In this document: one piece after another, positions 17,933 to 25,972 of the stretch
How positions within the stretch are numbered: the first letter of the stretch is position 1
Layout of the letters: each line of letters opens with the position of its first letter
Source: Streptomyces sp. NBC_00461
GTDB lineage: Bacteria > Actinomycetota > Actinomycetes > Streptomycetales > Streptomycetaceae
Direction: 5' to 3'
NCBI RefSeq assembly: GCF_036013935.1
Contig: NZ_CP107902.1
Location: 5,861,001 to 5,925,000 of the forward strand
Length of the DNA: 64,000 bases
Program-made: the position numbers and the translations under genes
The notes under the pieces: model-generated
What the model was told of the DNA's origin: nothing
Database searches by the model: none
The model's input: the letters and a program-made list of their open reading frames with translations, nothing else

Positions 17933-18883
17933 TCAGGCATCCACCGCAGCCGCAGCCGCCGTGTCCACCCGCTCCGTCCTGACCTCGGCCCGCACCCTCC
18001 GCGCAGCGCGCCACGCGTCCCACGTCAGGAGGCACAGCGCCACCCACACCAGCGCGAACCCGGCCCACCGCTCCACCGGCATCGCCTCATGGAAGTACAG
18101 AATCCCGAGCACGAACTGGAACACCGGCGCCAGATACTGCAGCAACCCCAGCGTCGACAACGGCACCCGGATCGCCGCCGCCCCGAAGCAGACCAGCGGC
18201 AACGCGGTCACCACCCCGGTCGCGGCGAGCAGTGCCCCGTGCCCCACCCCGCCGGTCGTGAAGGTCGACTCACCCCGCGAGGCCAGCCACAGCAGGTAGC
18301 CGACCGCGGGCAGGAACTGGATCGCGGTCTCCGCGGCCAGCGACTCGATCCCGCCGAGACCGACCTTCTTCTTCACCAGCCCGTACGTGGCGAACGAGAA
18401 GGCGAGCGTGAGCGAGATCCACGGCGGCTGCCCGTATCCCACCGCGAGCACGACCACCGCGGCGAACCCGGTTCCGACCGCCACCCACTGCACGGGCCGC
18501 AGCCGTTCCTTCAGGAGCAGCACGCCCATCGCGATGGTGACCAGCGGATTGATGAAGTACCCGAGTGAGGCCTCGACCACGTGTCCGCTGTTGACGGACC
18601 AGATGTACACGCCCCAGTTGACGGTGATGACCGCCGCGGCGACCGCGACGAGCCCCAGCCTGCGCGGCTGCCGAAGCAACTCGCCGGCCCAGGCCCAACG
18701 CCGTGTCACCACGAGTGCGACGCCCACGAAGACGAGGGACCAGGCCATCCGGTGGGCGAGGATCTCGATCGCTCCGGCGGGCTTCAGCAGCGGCCAGAAG
18801 AGGGGTACGAGGCCCCACATCCCGTATGCCGCGAAGCCGTTCAGCAGCCCTATGTGCCGCTCGCCCCTCGCCTTCCCGGTCAC
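17933..18883 (-). CDS. rarD: RarD-type EamA family transporter
   Basis: 316 residues with about ten hydrophobic helices in two EamA/DMT repeats. RarD hallmarks are GLLNGFAAYGMWGLVPLFWPL at the start, AHRMAWSLVFVG, NWGVYIWSVNSGHVVEASLGYFINPL and LLQYLAPVFQFVLGILYFHE. Inner-membrane drug/metabolite transporter; the S. coelicolor and E. coli substrates are not settled. The GTG at 18883 is preferred because it follows a GAGGAGGA ribosome site; the frame is open to an ATG at 18952. Confidence 0.9.
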   Translation of the reverse strand: MTGKARGERHIGLLNGFAAYGMWGLVPLFWPLLKPAGAIEILAHRMAWSLVFVGVALVVTRRWAWAGELLRQPRRLGLVAVAAAVITVNWGVYIWSVNSGHVVEASLGYFINPLVTIAMGVLLLKERLRPVQWVAVGTGFAAVVVLAVGYGQPPWISLTLAFSFATYGLVKKKVGLGGIESLAAETAIQFLPAVGYLLWLASRGESTFTTGGVGHGALLAATGVVTALPLVCFGAAAIRVPLSTLGLLQYLAPVFQFVLGILYFHEAMPVERWAGFALVWVALCLLTWDAWRAARRVRAEVRTERVDTAAAAAVDA

Positions 18884-19003
18884 GGGGTCCTCCTCGCCTC
18901 GTCGCGCATGCGTGCCAGGCAGAAGGTAACGCCGAGCGCCCCCGCCTGTCATGCCCGTATCGCCATACGGTCATGACAGGCGGCGGTGTGCCCGGAGGGA
19001 GCG

Positions 19004-19858
19004 TCAGCCCTTGACCGCCACCGCGATCGCGTCGGCGAGCGGCGTGGTCGGACGGCCGGCCAGCCGGGACAGGTCGCCGGAGGAGACGACCAGCTCGCCC
19101 TTCTCGATGGAGGCGTCCACGCCCGCGAGGATCGCGGCGAGCGGACCGGGCAGCCCGACACCGGCCAGGATCCCGGTGAAGGCCTCGACGGAGACGGGGC
19201 TGTACGCGATCTCCTTGCCGGTCTGCCTGCTGAGCTCGGCCGCGTACTCGGAGAAGCTCCACGCCTCGTCGCCGCCCAGCTCGTACGTCTTGTTCTCGTG
19301 CCCCTCGCCGGTCAGAACGGCGACGGCGGCGGCCGCGTAGTCGGCGCGCGAGGCGGAGGAGACCCGGCCCTCGCCGGCCGCCTGGACGACGGCGCCGTGC
19401 TCGAGCGCGGGGGCCAGGTTCTCGGTGTAGTTCTCGTGGTACCAGCCGTTGCGCAGCAGCGCGTAGGGCACGCCGGAGGCGAGGAGGACCTCCTCGGTGG
19501 CGCGGTGGTCGTCGGCGAGCGCGGCGGTCAGGGTGCCGGGGGCGCTGGTGTAGGCGAGCAGGGCGACACCGGCGGCCTTCGCGGCCTCGATGACCACCGT
19601 GTGCTGGCCGACGCGGCCCTTGTCGAACTCGTTGCCGGAGATGAGCAGCACCTTGTCGCCGGCCGAGAAGAGGCTGCCGAAGGTCTCGGGGGTGTTGTAG
19701 TCGGCGACCGCGATCTTCACGCCGCGCGAGGCGAAGCCGGCGGCCTTCGCCTCGTCGCGTACGACGGCGGTGATCTGGTCGGCCGGAACCTTCTCCAGCA
19801 GCTGCTCAACGACGTGGCGGCCGAGGTGTCCGGTGGCGCCGGTGACGACGATGCTCAT
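19004..19858 (-). CDS. NAD(P)H-binding NmrA/QorB-like quinone oxidoreductase
   Basis: 284 residues of the atypical SDR (NmrA-like) family. The nucleotide motif is VTGATGHLGRHVVEQLL (residues 5-21), with GVKIAVADYNTPETFGSLF and NGWYHENYTENL, as in QorB NAD(P)H:quinone oxidoreductase 2. It starts at the ATG at 19858 behind AAGGAG. It is divergent from an HxlR regulator, the standard qorB/qorR arrangement, so control by that regulator through the 91-bp intergenic region is likely. Probable role: quinone or aldehyde stress. Confidence 0.88.
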   Translation of the reverse strand: MSIVVTGATGHLGRHVVEQLLEKVPADQITAVVRDEAKAAGFASRGVKIAVADYNTPETFGSLFSAGDKVLLISGNEFDKGRVGQHTVVIEAAKAAGVALLAYTSAPGTLTAALADDHRATEEVLLASGVPYALLRNGWYHENYTENLAPALEHGAVVQAAGEGRVSSASRADYAAAAVAVLTGEGHENKTYELGGDEAWSFSEYAAELSRQTGKEIAYSPVSVEAFTGILAGVGLPGPLAAILAGVDASIEKGELVVSSGDLSRLAGRPTTPLADAIAVAVKG

Positions 19859-19891
19859 GATTGATGACTCCTTGTGGGGTGCGTATGACAC

Positions 19892-19946
19892 TTACCTTAG
19901 GATGTGCGCTAACTCTTCGAAAGTACCCACTTTGAAGTAAGGTACT
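19892..19946. promoter_or_regulatory. HxlR operator candidate between qorB-like and hxlR genes
   Basis: TACCTTA occurs once in each orientation (around 19893-19899 and 19938-19944), and AGTACC ... GGTACT (19922-19927 and 19941-19946) forms a second inverted pair with a 13-base spacer. They occupy the divergent promoter region of the quinone oxidoreductase and its presumed regulator. Confidence 0.45.
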
Positions 19947-19949
19947 GGC

Positions 19950-20354
19950 ATGACAGTAAGTACCGTGGGCGGCGGGACCGCAGGTGGCGCGAAGTACGAC
20001 ACCGGCGAGGCGATGTGCCCCCATCGCCTCGTCCTGGAGCACCTCACCAGCCGCTGGGGCGTGCTGGTCCTGATCGAACTCCTCGACCGCCCCTACCGCT
20101 TCAGCGAACTGCGCCGGGCCATCGGCCGGGTCAGCGAGAAGATGCTCACGCAGACCCTGCAGACCCTGGAGCGCGACGGTCTGGTGCACCGCGACGCCAA
20201 GCCGGTGATCCCTCCGAGGGTCGACTACTCCCTCACCGACCTGGGCCGGGAGGCGGCGCAGCAGGTGCGGGCCCTGGCGACATGGACCGAGCGGCGGATG
20301 GGGGAGGTGCAGAAGGCACGCGAGGTGTACGACGCCGCGAAAGGGCGGGGCTGA
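19950..20354 (+). CDS. HxlR family transcriptional regulator
   Basis: 134 residues with the HxlR winged helix-turn-helix. MCPHRLVLEHLTSRWGVLVL includes the conserved Cys and the W of the family, followed by LLDRPYRFSELRRAIGRVSEKMLTQTLQTLERDGLV and the wing DYSLTDLGREAAQQV. The N-terminal Cys (about residue 23) could sense thiol or quinone electrophiles, as in QorR/YodB. Divergent from the QorB-like gene, which it probably represses along with itself. Confidence 0.9.
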   Translation: MTVSTVGGGTAGGAKYDTGEAMCPHRLVLEHLTSRWGVLVLIELLDRPYRFSELRRAIGRVSEKMLTQTLQTLERDGLVHRDAKPVIPPRVDYSLTDLGREAAQQVRALATWTERRMGEVQKAREVYDAAKGRG

Positions 20355-20474
20355 GCAGCGTCGACGCCCTCCAGTGGCAGCATCGGCATCCGCCGGTGGC
20401 CGGCATCGACGCCCTCCGGCGAAGGAGTGGCGCAGGCGCTCGCAGGGCACATACAAGACAGGGCGTCGGTTGAC

Positions 20475-21197
20475 ATGAGCGGTTCGTCCACCCATGCGCC
20501 CCCTCTCCGCCTCCCGCGCCGTCTTGATCCGCCCGGCATCCTGGGGGCGGGCGCTGTGCCCAACCGCGCGCTGGTCCTCGTGCCGCCCACGAGGTCATCG
20601 ACCGGTGCGCGGACGCCTATTCGGGGGTTCGCATTGGCCACACAGAATCCGGACGCGCGAAGGATCGGTTCTGCAGGACGGCCCCGGGCCGGTCGGACCC
20701 GCGTCCCCTTTCCCCGTCAGGCCTGGCGGCGCCGCCAGGAGGAACTGGCCCTGGACCTCCTCGGCGAACTCACCCGGCTCACCGACGAGATCCGACATGC
20801 CAACCTGATCCAGTTGCACCGGATCACCGCCGCGCAGGTCGATCACGCCATGGCGGATCCCGCGCTGGCGTCGGCCATGAGCACGCTGGACAGCGTGTCG
20901 CACGGCAAGCGACGGCAGGTGTTGTTCGCCAACCGTGAATACGGCGCGATCGTCCTCGGCCATCGCATCGGTGCCTACGACTGGGACGAACTGATCGGCC
21001 ACCTGCGGATCCTCGCCCGGAACGAGGTGTTCAAGGAGTACTGGGAGGCGACGGTCGAGCACCGTCGGAGTGTTCCGCACCAGAGCCTTGAGGCGAGGGT
21101 GGGCCGGGCGGTCGACGTGATCATGGAGGAGCTCGGGGAGGGCCCGGAAGAGTGGTGGGTCGTGGGGCCGAGGCCGGATACCGACCCGTCCGGGTGA
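20475..21197 (+). CDS. DUF6082 family protein
   Basis: Up to 240 residues. The conserved part begins around bp 20700 (ELALDLLGELTRLTDEIRHA through DELIGHLRILARNEVFKEYW and SLEARVGRAVDVIMEELGEG) and matches the DUF6082 group I know from Streptomyces; function unknown. The region before it is Pro/Arg-rich, no ribosome site stands out, and the true start could be anywhere between 20475 and about 20690. No membrane helix is evident in the part conserved here. A 92-base gap separates it from the next small gene. Confidence 0.7.
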   Translation: MSGSSTHAPPLRLPRRLDPPGILGAGAVPNRALVLVPPTRSSTGARTPIRGFALATQNPDARRIGSAGRPRAGRTRVPFPRQAWRRRQEELALDLLGELTRLTDEIRHANLIQLHRITAAQVDHAMADPALASAMSTLDSVSHGKRRQVLFANREYGAIVLGHRIGAYDWDELIGHLRILARNEVFKEYWEATVEHRRSVPHQSLEARVGRAVDVIMEELGEGPEEWWVVGPRPDTDPSG

Positions 21198-21288
21198 CCG
21201 TACGAACCTGGCAGTGTTTGAGGTAGCGTCTTTTCGTTTGGGGCTGAGGGGCCCAGAGTTGGGGCCTGGTAAGGAAGAGGTCACCTCA

Positions 21289-21549
21289 GTGCCAAGCAAT
21301 GAGTTCCGGTCCGTCCACATCACTCGCCGCCTCGGGGACACGCCCCGTCAGCGCGGATCCATGACGGGCGAGTCGTGCCCGGATCTCTTCGAGTTGAGTG
21401 ACGGTGCCTTCGCGGTGATCGGAACCGACCGGACCGAAGAACTGGACGCACTGCTTCCGGCGGATGCCGCTCGCGCCGACTACGAGCGCATCGTCGTCAT
21501 CACCCGCGACACCCTCCTCCGAGCCAAGAGAGACATTCCCGACGCGTGA
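21289..21549 (+). CDS. Small conserved hypothetical protein
   Basis: 86 residues from a GTG at 21289 behind GGAAGAGG. The sequence CPDLFELSDGAFAVIGTDRTEELDALLP followed by ADYERIVVITRDTLLRAKRDI is typical of a small Streptomyces protein family often encoded beside an XRE regulator. No such regulator is adjacent here. There is no known motif, export signal or membrane segment. It ends just before a strong bidirectional terminator. Confidence 0.75.
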   Translation: MPSNEFRSVHITRRLGDTPRQRGSMTGESCPDLFELSDGAFAVIGTDRTEELDALLPADAARADYERIVVITRDTLLRAKRDIPDA

Positions 21550-21552
21550 GAC

Positions 21553-21592
21553 GGAAGGGCCCGGATGCGCCGTATGCATCCGGGCCCTTTCC
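21553..21592. terminator. Strong bidirectional terminator
   Basis: Perfect 16-bp stem GGAAGGGCCCGGATGC paired with GCATCCGGGCCCTTTCC around a 7-base loop. It begins 4 bases after the small hypothetical gene's stop and precedes the convergent korB stop. Confidence 0.88.
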
Positions 21593-21666
21593 GTGTCGGG
21601 TCTCCGCGCAGGGTCCCGTGTCAGGTTTCCGTGCGGGATGCCTCGTCAGGGCCCCGTGTCAGGCCG

Positions 21667-22746
21667 TCAGCCGACGACCGTCCAGGCGTCCCCGCCCGTC
21701 AGCAGCGCCGCCAGGTCGCCCTTGCCGTTCTGCTCGATCGCGGTGTCGAGCTGGTCGGCCATCTGCGTGTCGTAGACCGGCCGGTCCACCGACCGGAGCA
21801 CACCGATCGGGGTGTGGTGCAGGGTGTCCGGGTCGGCCAGCCGGGACAGCGCGAAGGCCGTGGTCGGCGACGGGGAGTGGGCGTCGTGGACCACAATCCG
21901 GGACTCGTTGTCCGCGGTCACGTCGACCACCTTCAGGTCACCGGTCACCGCGTCCCGTACGACACCTCGCGAACCGTCCGCCCCGAAGCGGATTGGCTTC
22001 CCGTGCTCCAGCCGGATCACCGCCTCCTCGGCCTGCTGCTTGTCCTTGAGGGCGTCGAACGCGCCGTCGTTGAAGATGTTGCAGTTCTGGTAGATCTCGA
22101 TCAGCGCGGTGCCGGTGTGGGCGGCCGCCTCCCGCAGGACCGACGTGAGGTGCTTGCGGTCCGAGTCGATCGTCCGGGCCACGAAGGACGCCTCCGCGCC
22201 GAGGGCCAGGGACACCGGGTTGAAGGGCGCGTCCAGTGAGCCCATCGGCGTCGACTTGGTGATCTTGCCGACTTCCGAGGTGGGGGAGTACTGGCCCTTG
22301 GTGAGGCCGTAGATCCGGTTGTTGAACAGCAGGATCTTGAGGTTGACGTTGCGGCGCAGGGCGTGGATGAGGTGGTTGCCACCGATGGACAGCGCGTCGC
22401 CGTCACCGGTGACCACCCAGACGCTCAGGTCCCGCCGGCTGGCGGCGAGTCCGGTGGCGATGGCGGGGGCCCGTCCGTGGATGGAGTGCATGCCGTACGT
22501 GTTCATGTAGTACGGGAAGCGGGACGAGCAGCCGATGCCGGAGACGAAGACGATGTTCTCCTTGGCGAGTCCCAGCTCCGGCATGAAGCCCTGGACGGCC
22601 GCCAGGATCGCGTAGTCACCGCAGCCGGGGCACCAGCGCACTTCCTGATCGGACTTGAAGTCCTTCATGGACTGGCGGGCCTCGGCCTTGGGGACGAGCG
22701 AGAGCGCCTCGATCGTGCCCGTGCCTTCCGTGGACGTCTCAGCCAT
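21667..22746 (-). CDS. korB: 2-oxoacid:ferredoxin oxidoreductase, beta subunit
   Basis: 359 residues of the thiamine-diphosphate-binding subunit. WCPGCGDYAILAAVQ (from residue 38) carries two Cys of the iron-sulfur/TPP region, GIGCSSRFPYYMNTYGMH the third, and VTGDGDALSIGGNHLIHALR is the GDG...N TPP-Mg motif. It forms, with the alpha subunit upstream, the oxygen-tolerant KorAB-type enzyme that converts 2-oxoglutarate plus CoA to succinyl-CoA while reducing ferredoxin. Start and korA stop overlap by 8 bases (22739-22746), so the two are translationally coupled. Confidence 0.95.
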   Translation of the reverse strand: MAETSTEGTGTIEALSLVPKAEARQSMKDFKSDQEVRWCPGCGDYAILAAVQGFMPELGLAKENIVFVSGIGCSSRFPYYMNTYGMHSIHGRAPAIATGLAASRRDLSVWVVTGDGDALSIGGNHLIHALRRNVNLKILLFNNRIYGLTKGQYSPTSEVGKITKSTPMGSLDAPFNPVSLALGAEASFVARTIDSDRKHLTSVLREAAAHTGTALIEIYQNCNIFNDGAFDALKDKQQAEEAVIRLEHGKPIRFGADGSRGVVRDAVTGDLKVVDVTADNESRIVVHDAHSPSPTTAFALSRLADPDTLHHTPIGVLRSVDRPVYDTQMADQLDTAIEQNGKGDLAALLTGGDAWTVVG

Positions 22747-24667
22747 CGATGGCCTCCTTGAGAGCCGTGGCGAGCTGCTCAGCCTTGAACGGCATGCCGT
22801 TCACCTGGTTGTACGAGTGGGCGTCCACCAGGTACTTCGCCCGGATCAGCGTGGCGAGCTGACCGAGGTTCATCTCGGGGATCACCACCTTGTCGTAACG
22901 CTTCAACACCGTGCCGAGATTCCTCGGGAACGGGTTGAGGTGACGCAGATGGGCCTGCGCGATGGACTCACCGGCCGCGCGCAGCCGCCGTACCGCCGCC
23001 GTGATCGGTCCGTACGTCGAACCCCAGCCGAGCACCAGGGTGCTCGCCTCGTGCGGGTCGTCGACCTCCAGATCCGGTACGTCGATACCGTCGATCTTGG
23101 CCTGCCGGATGCGGACCATGAAGTCGTGGTTGGCGGGGGCGTACGAGATGTTGCCGGTGCCGTCTTCCTTCTCGATGCCCCCGATGCGGTGCTCCAGGCC
23201 GGGCGTGCCGGGGACGGCCCAGGGGCGGGCGAGTGTCTGCGGGTCACGCTTGTACGGCCAGAAGACCTCGGTGCCGTCGTCCAGGGTGTGGTTCGGTCCC
23301 TGCGCGAACTGCACGGTCAGGTCCGGGAGTTCGTCGAGTTCAGGGATGCGCCAGGGCTCGGAGCCGTTGGCCAGGTAGCCGTCGGAGAGCAGCATCACCG
23401 GGGTGCGGTACGTCAGCGCGATCCGCGCCGCCTCCACGGCCGCCTCGAAGCAGTCGGCCGGCGTCCTGGGCGCGATCACCGGGACGGGCGCCTCGCCGTT
23501 GCGGCCGAACATGGCCTGCAGCAGGTCCGCCTGCTCGGTCTTGGTGGGCAGGCCGGTGGACGGGCCGCCGCGCTGGATGTCGATGACGAGGAGCGGCAGC
23601 TCCAGGGAGACGGCGAGCCCGATGGTCTCGCTCTTGAGCGCCACCCCCGGGCCGGAGGTCGTCGTCACCCCGAGCGAGCCGCCGAAGGCCGCACCCAGCG
23701 CCGCGCCGATGCCGGCGATCTCGTCCTCGGCCTGGAAGGTCCGTACGCCGAAGTTCTTGTGCTTCGACAGCTCGTGCAGGATGTCCGAGGCCGGGGTGAT
23801 CGGGTACGAGCCCAGGAACAACGGCAGGTCCGCCTGGCGAGACGCGGCGATCAGCCCGTAGGACAACGCGAGGTTCCCGGAGATGTTGCGGTAGGTCCCC
23901 GGCGGGAAGGCGGTGGCGGCCGGTGCGACCTCGTAGGAGACCGCGAAGTCCTCGGTCGTCTCGCCGAAGTTCCAGCCGGCCCGGAAGGCGGCGAGGTTCG
24001 CCTCGGCGATCTCGGGCTTCTTCGCGAACTTGGCCCGCAGGAACCTCTCGGTCCCCTCGGTGGGCCGGTGGTACATCCACGACAGCAGCCCCAGCGCGAA
24101 CATGTTCTTGCTGCGCTCGGCCTCCTTGCGGCTGAGGTCGAACTCCTTGAGCGCCTCGACCGTGAGGGTCGTCAGCGGCACCGGATGCAGGCTGTAGCCG
24201 TCGAGCGAGCCGTCATCCAGGGGGGAGGCGGCGTATCCGACCTTCTGCATCGCCCGTTTGGTGAACTCGTCCGTGTTGACGATGATCTCCGCGCCGCGCG
24301 GCACATCGGCGAGGTTCGCCTTCAGGGCGGCGGGGTTCATGGCGACCAGCACGTTCGGCGCGTCGCCCGGGGTGAGGATGTCGTGGTCGGCGAAGTGCAG
24401 CTGGAAGGACGAGACGCCCGGCAGGGTTCCGGCAGGCGCCCGGATCTCGGCCGGGAAGTTGGGAAGGGTGGAGAGATCATTGCCGAAGGACGCGGTCTCG
24501 GAGGTGAAGCGGTCGCCGGTGAGCTGCATACCGTCACCGGAGTCTCCCGCGAACCGGATGATCACCCGGTCCAGCCTTCGTACGTCCTTTGTTCCGCCCG
24601 GCCCCCGCTGCTCTCCGACGACGGTTCCGTCTGCCTGCTCCGCTGTCCTGCTGACCTGGCTGGTCAC
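22739..24667 (-). CDS. korA: 2-oxoacid:ferredoxin oxidoreductase, alpha subunit
   Basis: 642 residues, a gamma-alpha fusion. The N-terminal gamma domain (about 35-210) begins VIIRFAGDSGDGMQLTGDRF. The alpha part carries NISGNLALSYGLIAASRQAD, LGSYPITPASDILHELSKHK and FQAEDEIAGIGAALGAAFGG, the pyrimidine-binding TPP core, and ends with the LRHLNPFPRNLGTVLKRYDK swivel domain. This is the Streptomyces/Mycobacterium KorA organisation. The GTG start at 24667 follows a GGAGG-type site. First gene of the korAB operon; a promoter must lie in the 311-bp region upstream. Confidence 0.95.
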   Translation of the reverse strand: MTSQVSRTAEQADGTVVGEQRGPGGTKDVRRLDRVIIRFAGDSGDGMQLTGDRFTSETASFGNDLSTLPNFPAEIRAPAGTLPGVSSFQLHFADHDILTPGDAPNVLVAMNPAALKANLADVPRGAEIIVNTDEFTKRAMQKVGYAASPLDDGSLDGYSLHPVPLTTLTVEALKEFDLSRKEAERSKNMFALGLLSWMYHRPTEGTERFLRAKFAKKPEIAEANLAAFRAGWNFGETTEDFAVSYEVAPAATAFPPGTYRNISGNLALSYGLIAASRQADLPLFLGSYPITPASDILHELSKHKNFGVRTFQAEDEIAGIGAALGAAFGGSLGVTTTSGPGVALKSETIGLAVSLELPLLVIDIQRGGPSTGLPTKTEQADLLQAMFGRNGEAPVPVIAPRTPADCFEAAVEAARIALTYRTPVMLLSDGYLANGSEPWRIPELDELPDLTVQFAQGPNHTLDDGTEVFWPYKRDPQTLARPWAVPGTPGLEHRIGGIEKEDGTGNISYAPANHDFMVRIRQAKIDGIDVPDLEVDDPHEASTLVLGWGSTYGPITAAVRRLRAAGESIAQAHLRHLNPFPRNLGTVLKRYDKVVIPEMNLGQLATLIRAKYLVDAHSYNQVNGMPFKAEQLATALKEAIDG

Positions 24668-24978
24668 TGAACTGGACCTCCCTCGAGGCGGCTGTCTGGG
24701 ACCGGCCCTCCCGCAGGCCCTCCCAGGATCAACCCTACGTCGGTTAGGGTCGCCTTCCTGTGGCCATTCGCATCATGGACACAGTTTTGAGACGATGTGA
24801 CGCCCTGACTTGTCATGATTTCTCGCCCCCCGGCGCTTCCCTTGAAGACGCTCCCCGTAATTCTTCGGTTCTAGGGCTGGACGGACGCTGGATTGACGGC
24901 TGAATGGGCTGCTGCTGACGCGCTGACGGGCGGCTGATGACTCGTTGACCAGGCTGCTATTGACTCAGTGTCAGCCCG
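24668..24978. other. 311-bp intergenic region upstream of korA
   Basis: No gene is visible. It must hold the korA promoter. From about 24880 to 24970 there are several loosely repeated TGACGGGC/GCTGATGAC/GCTGCT-type words, with no clear palindrome. The response-regulator gene ends at its right side. Confidence 0.5.
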
Positions 24979-25650
24979 TCACGAGTTCAGATAGGTGAGG
25001 ACTGCAAGAACACGCCGGTGATCCCCGTCACTCTGGGACAGCCCGAGCTTCAGGAAGATGTTGCTGACGTGCTTCTCGACGGCACCGTCGCTGACCACGA
25101 GCTGTCGCGCGATGGCCGAATTGGTCCGCCCCTCCGCCATGAGCCCCAGCACCTCCCGCTCCCGGGGTGTCAGCCCGGCCAGCACGTCCTGCTTACGGCT
25201 GCGCCCGAGCAGCTGCGCGACCACCTCGGGGTCCAGCGCCGTACCCCCCTGGGCCACCCGCACCACCGCGTCCACGAACTCGCGCACCTCGGCGACCCGG
25301 TCCTTGAGCAGGTAGCCGACGCCATGACTCGAACCGGCCAGCAGTTCGGTGGCGTAGCGCTCCTCCACGTACTGCGACAGCACGAGCACGCCGAGCCCCG
25401 GATGTGCCTTGCGCAGCTGCACCGCGGCCCGCACCCCTTCGTCGGTGTGCGTCGGCGGCATCCGCACGTCGGCGACCACCACGTCGGGCAGCTCGCCCTG
25501 CGCGTCCAGCTCGGTGATGGTCTTGATCAACGCTTCCCCGTCGCCGACCCCGGCGACCACGTCGTGCCCTCGGTCGGTCAACAGCCGGGTCAGTCCCTCC
25601 CTGAGCAGTACTGAATCCTCGGCGATGACCACGCGCACCCTGTCCTCCAC
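24979..25650 (-). CDS. NarL/LuxR family response regulator
   Basis: 223 residues. The receiver domain (residues 5-125) has the acidic pair ED at 11-12, the phosphoacceptor Asp61 in VVVADVRMPP, and the conserved Lys in YLLKDRV. A LuxR-type helix-turn-helix spans about 160-203 (LTPREREVLGLMAEGRTNSAIARQLVVSDGAVEKHV). It is downstream of, and co-directional with, two DesK-like sensor kinases; one or both should phosphorylate it. Targets unknown. Confidence 0.95.
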   Translation of the reverse strand: MEDRVRVVIAEDSVLLREGLTRLLTDRGHDVVAGVGDGEALIKTITELDAQGELPDVVVADVRMPPTHTDEGVRAAVQLRKAHPGLGVLVLSQYVEERYATELLAGSSHGVGYLLKDRVAEVREFVDAVVRVAQGGTALDPEVVAQLLGRSRKQDVLAGLTPREREVLGLMAEGRTNSAIARQLVVSDGAVEKHVSNIFLKLGLSQSDGDHRRVLAVLTYLNS

Positions 25651-25972
25651 GATCTCCGGCCCCCCAGCCCGACTTCAACTGCCGGTAGTCCAGCATTCCA
25701 GCATTCGGACCGGGTCGCCCCTGACCAACAGGAATCAACGCGAATACGTGCACTGCGCGGCGGGTTCCCGCCCCTCGGAGCCTCTCGGGTCACGGGTTGC
25801 TCATACGGGGTGACGGATTGTTGATCTTTGGGTGGATGGGTGGATGGGTGGGGAGTGGGTGGGTGGGGAGGCGAGGGCGTTCAGGCGGAACCGCCAGAGG
25901 GCGCCGGGCGCTCTCTGGCGGGGGTGCAAGCGGCGTGCAAGCGGCGTGTGAGCGGCGTGCAAGCGGCCGTGG
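25651..25972. repeat. Intergenic region with G-rich and 11-bp repeats
   Basis: The 322 bp between the response regulator and the second kinase hold no credible gene. From 25831 to about 25880 there are GGTGGATG/GGTGGGG repeats (G-rich on the plus strand). From about 25925 to 25968 a GTGCAAGCGGC unit of 11 bases is repeated about four times. The G-runs could form quadruplexes; the second array lies just after the kinase stop codon. Confidence 0.7.
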
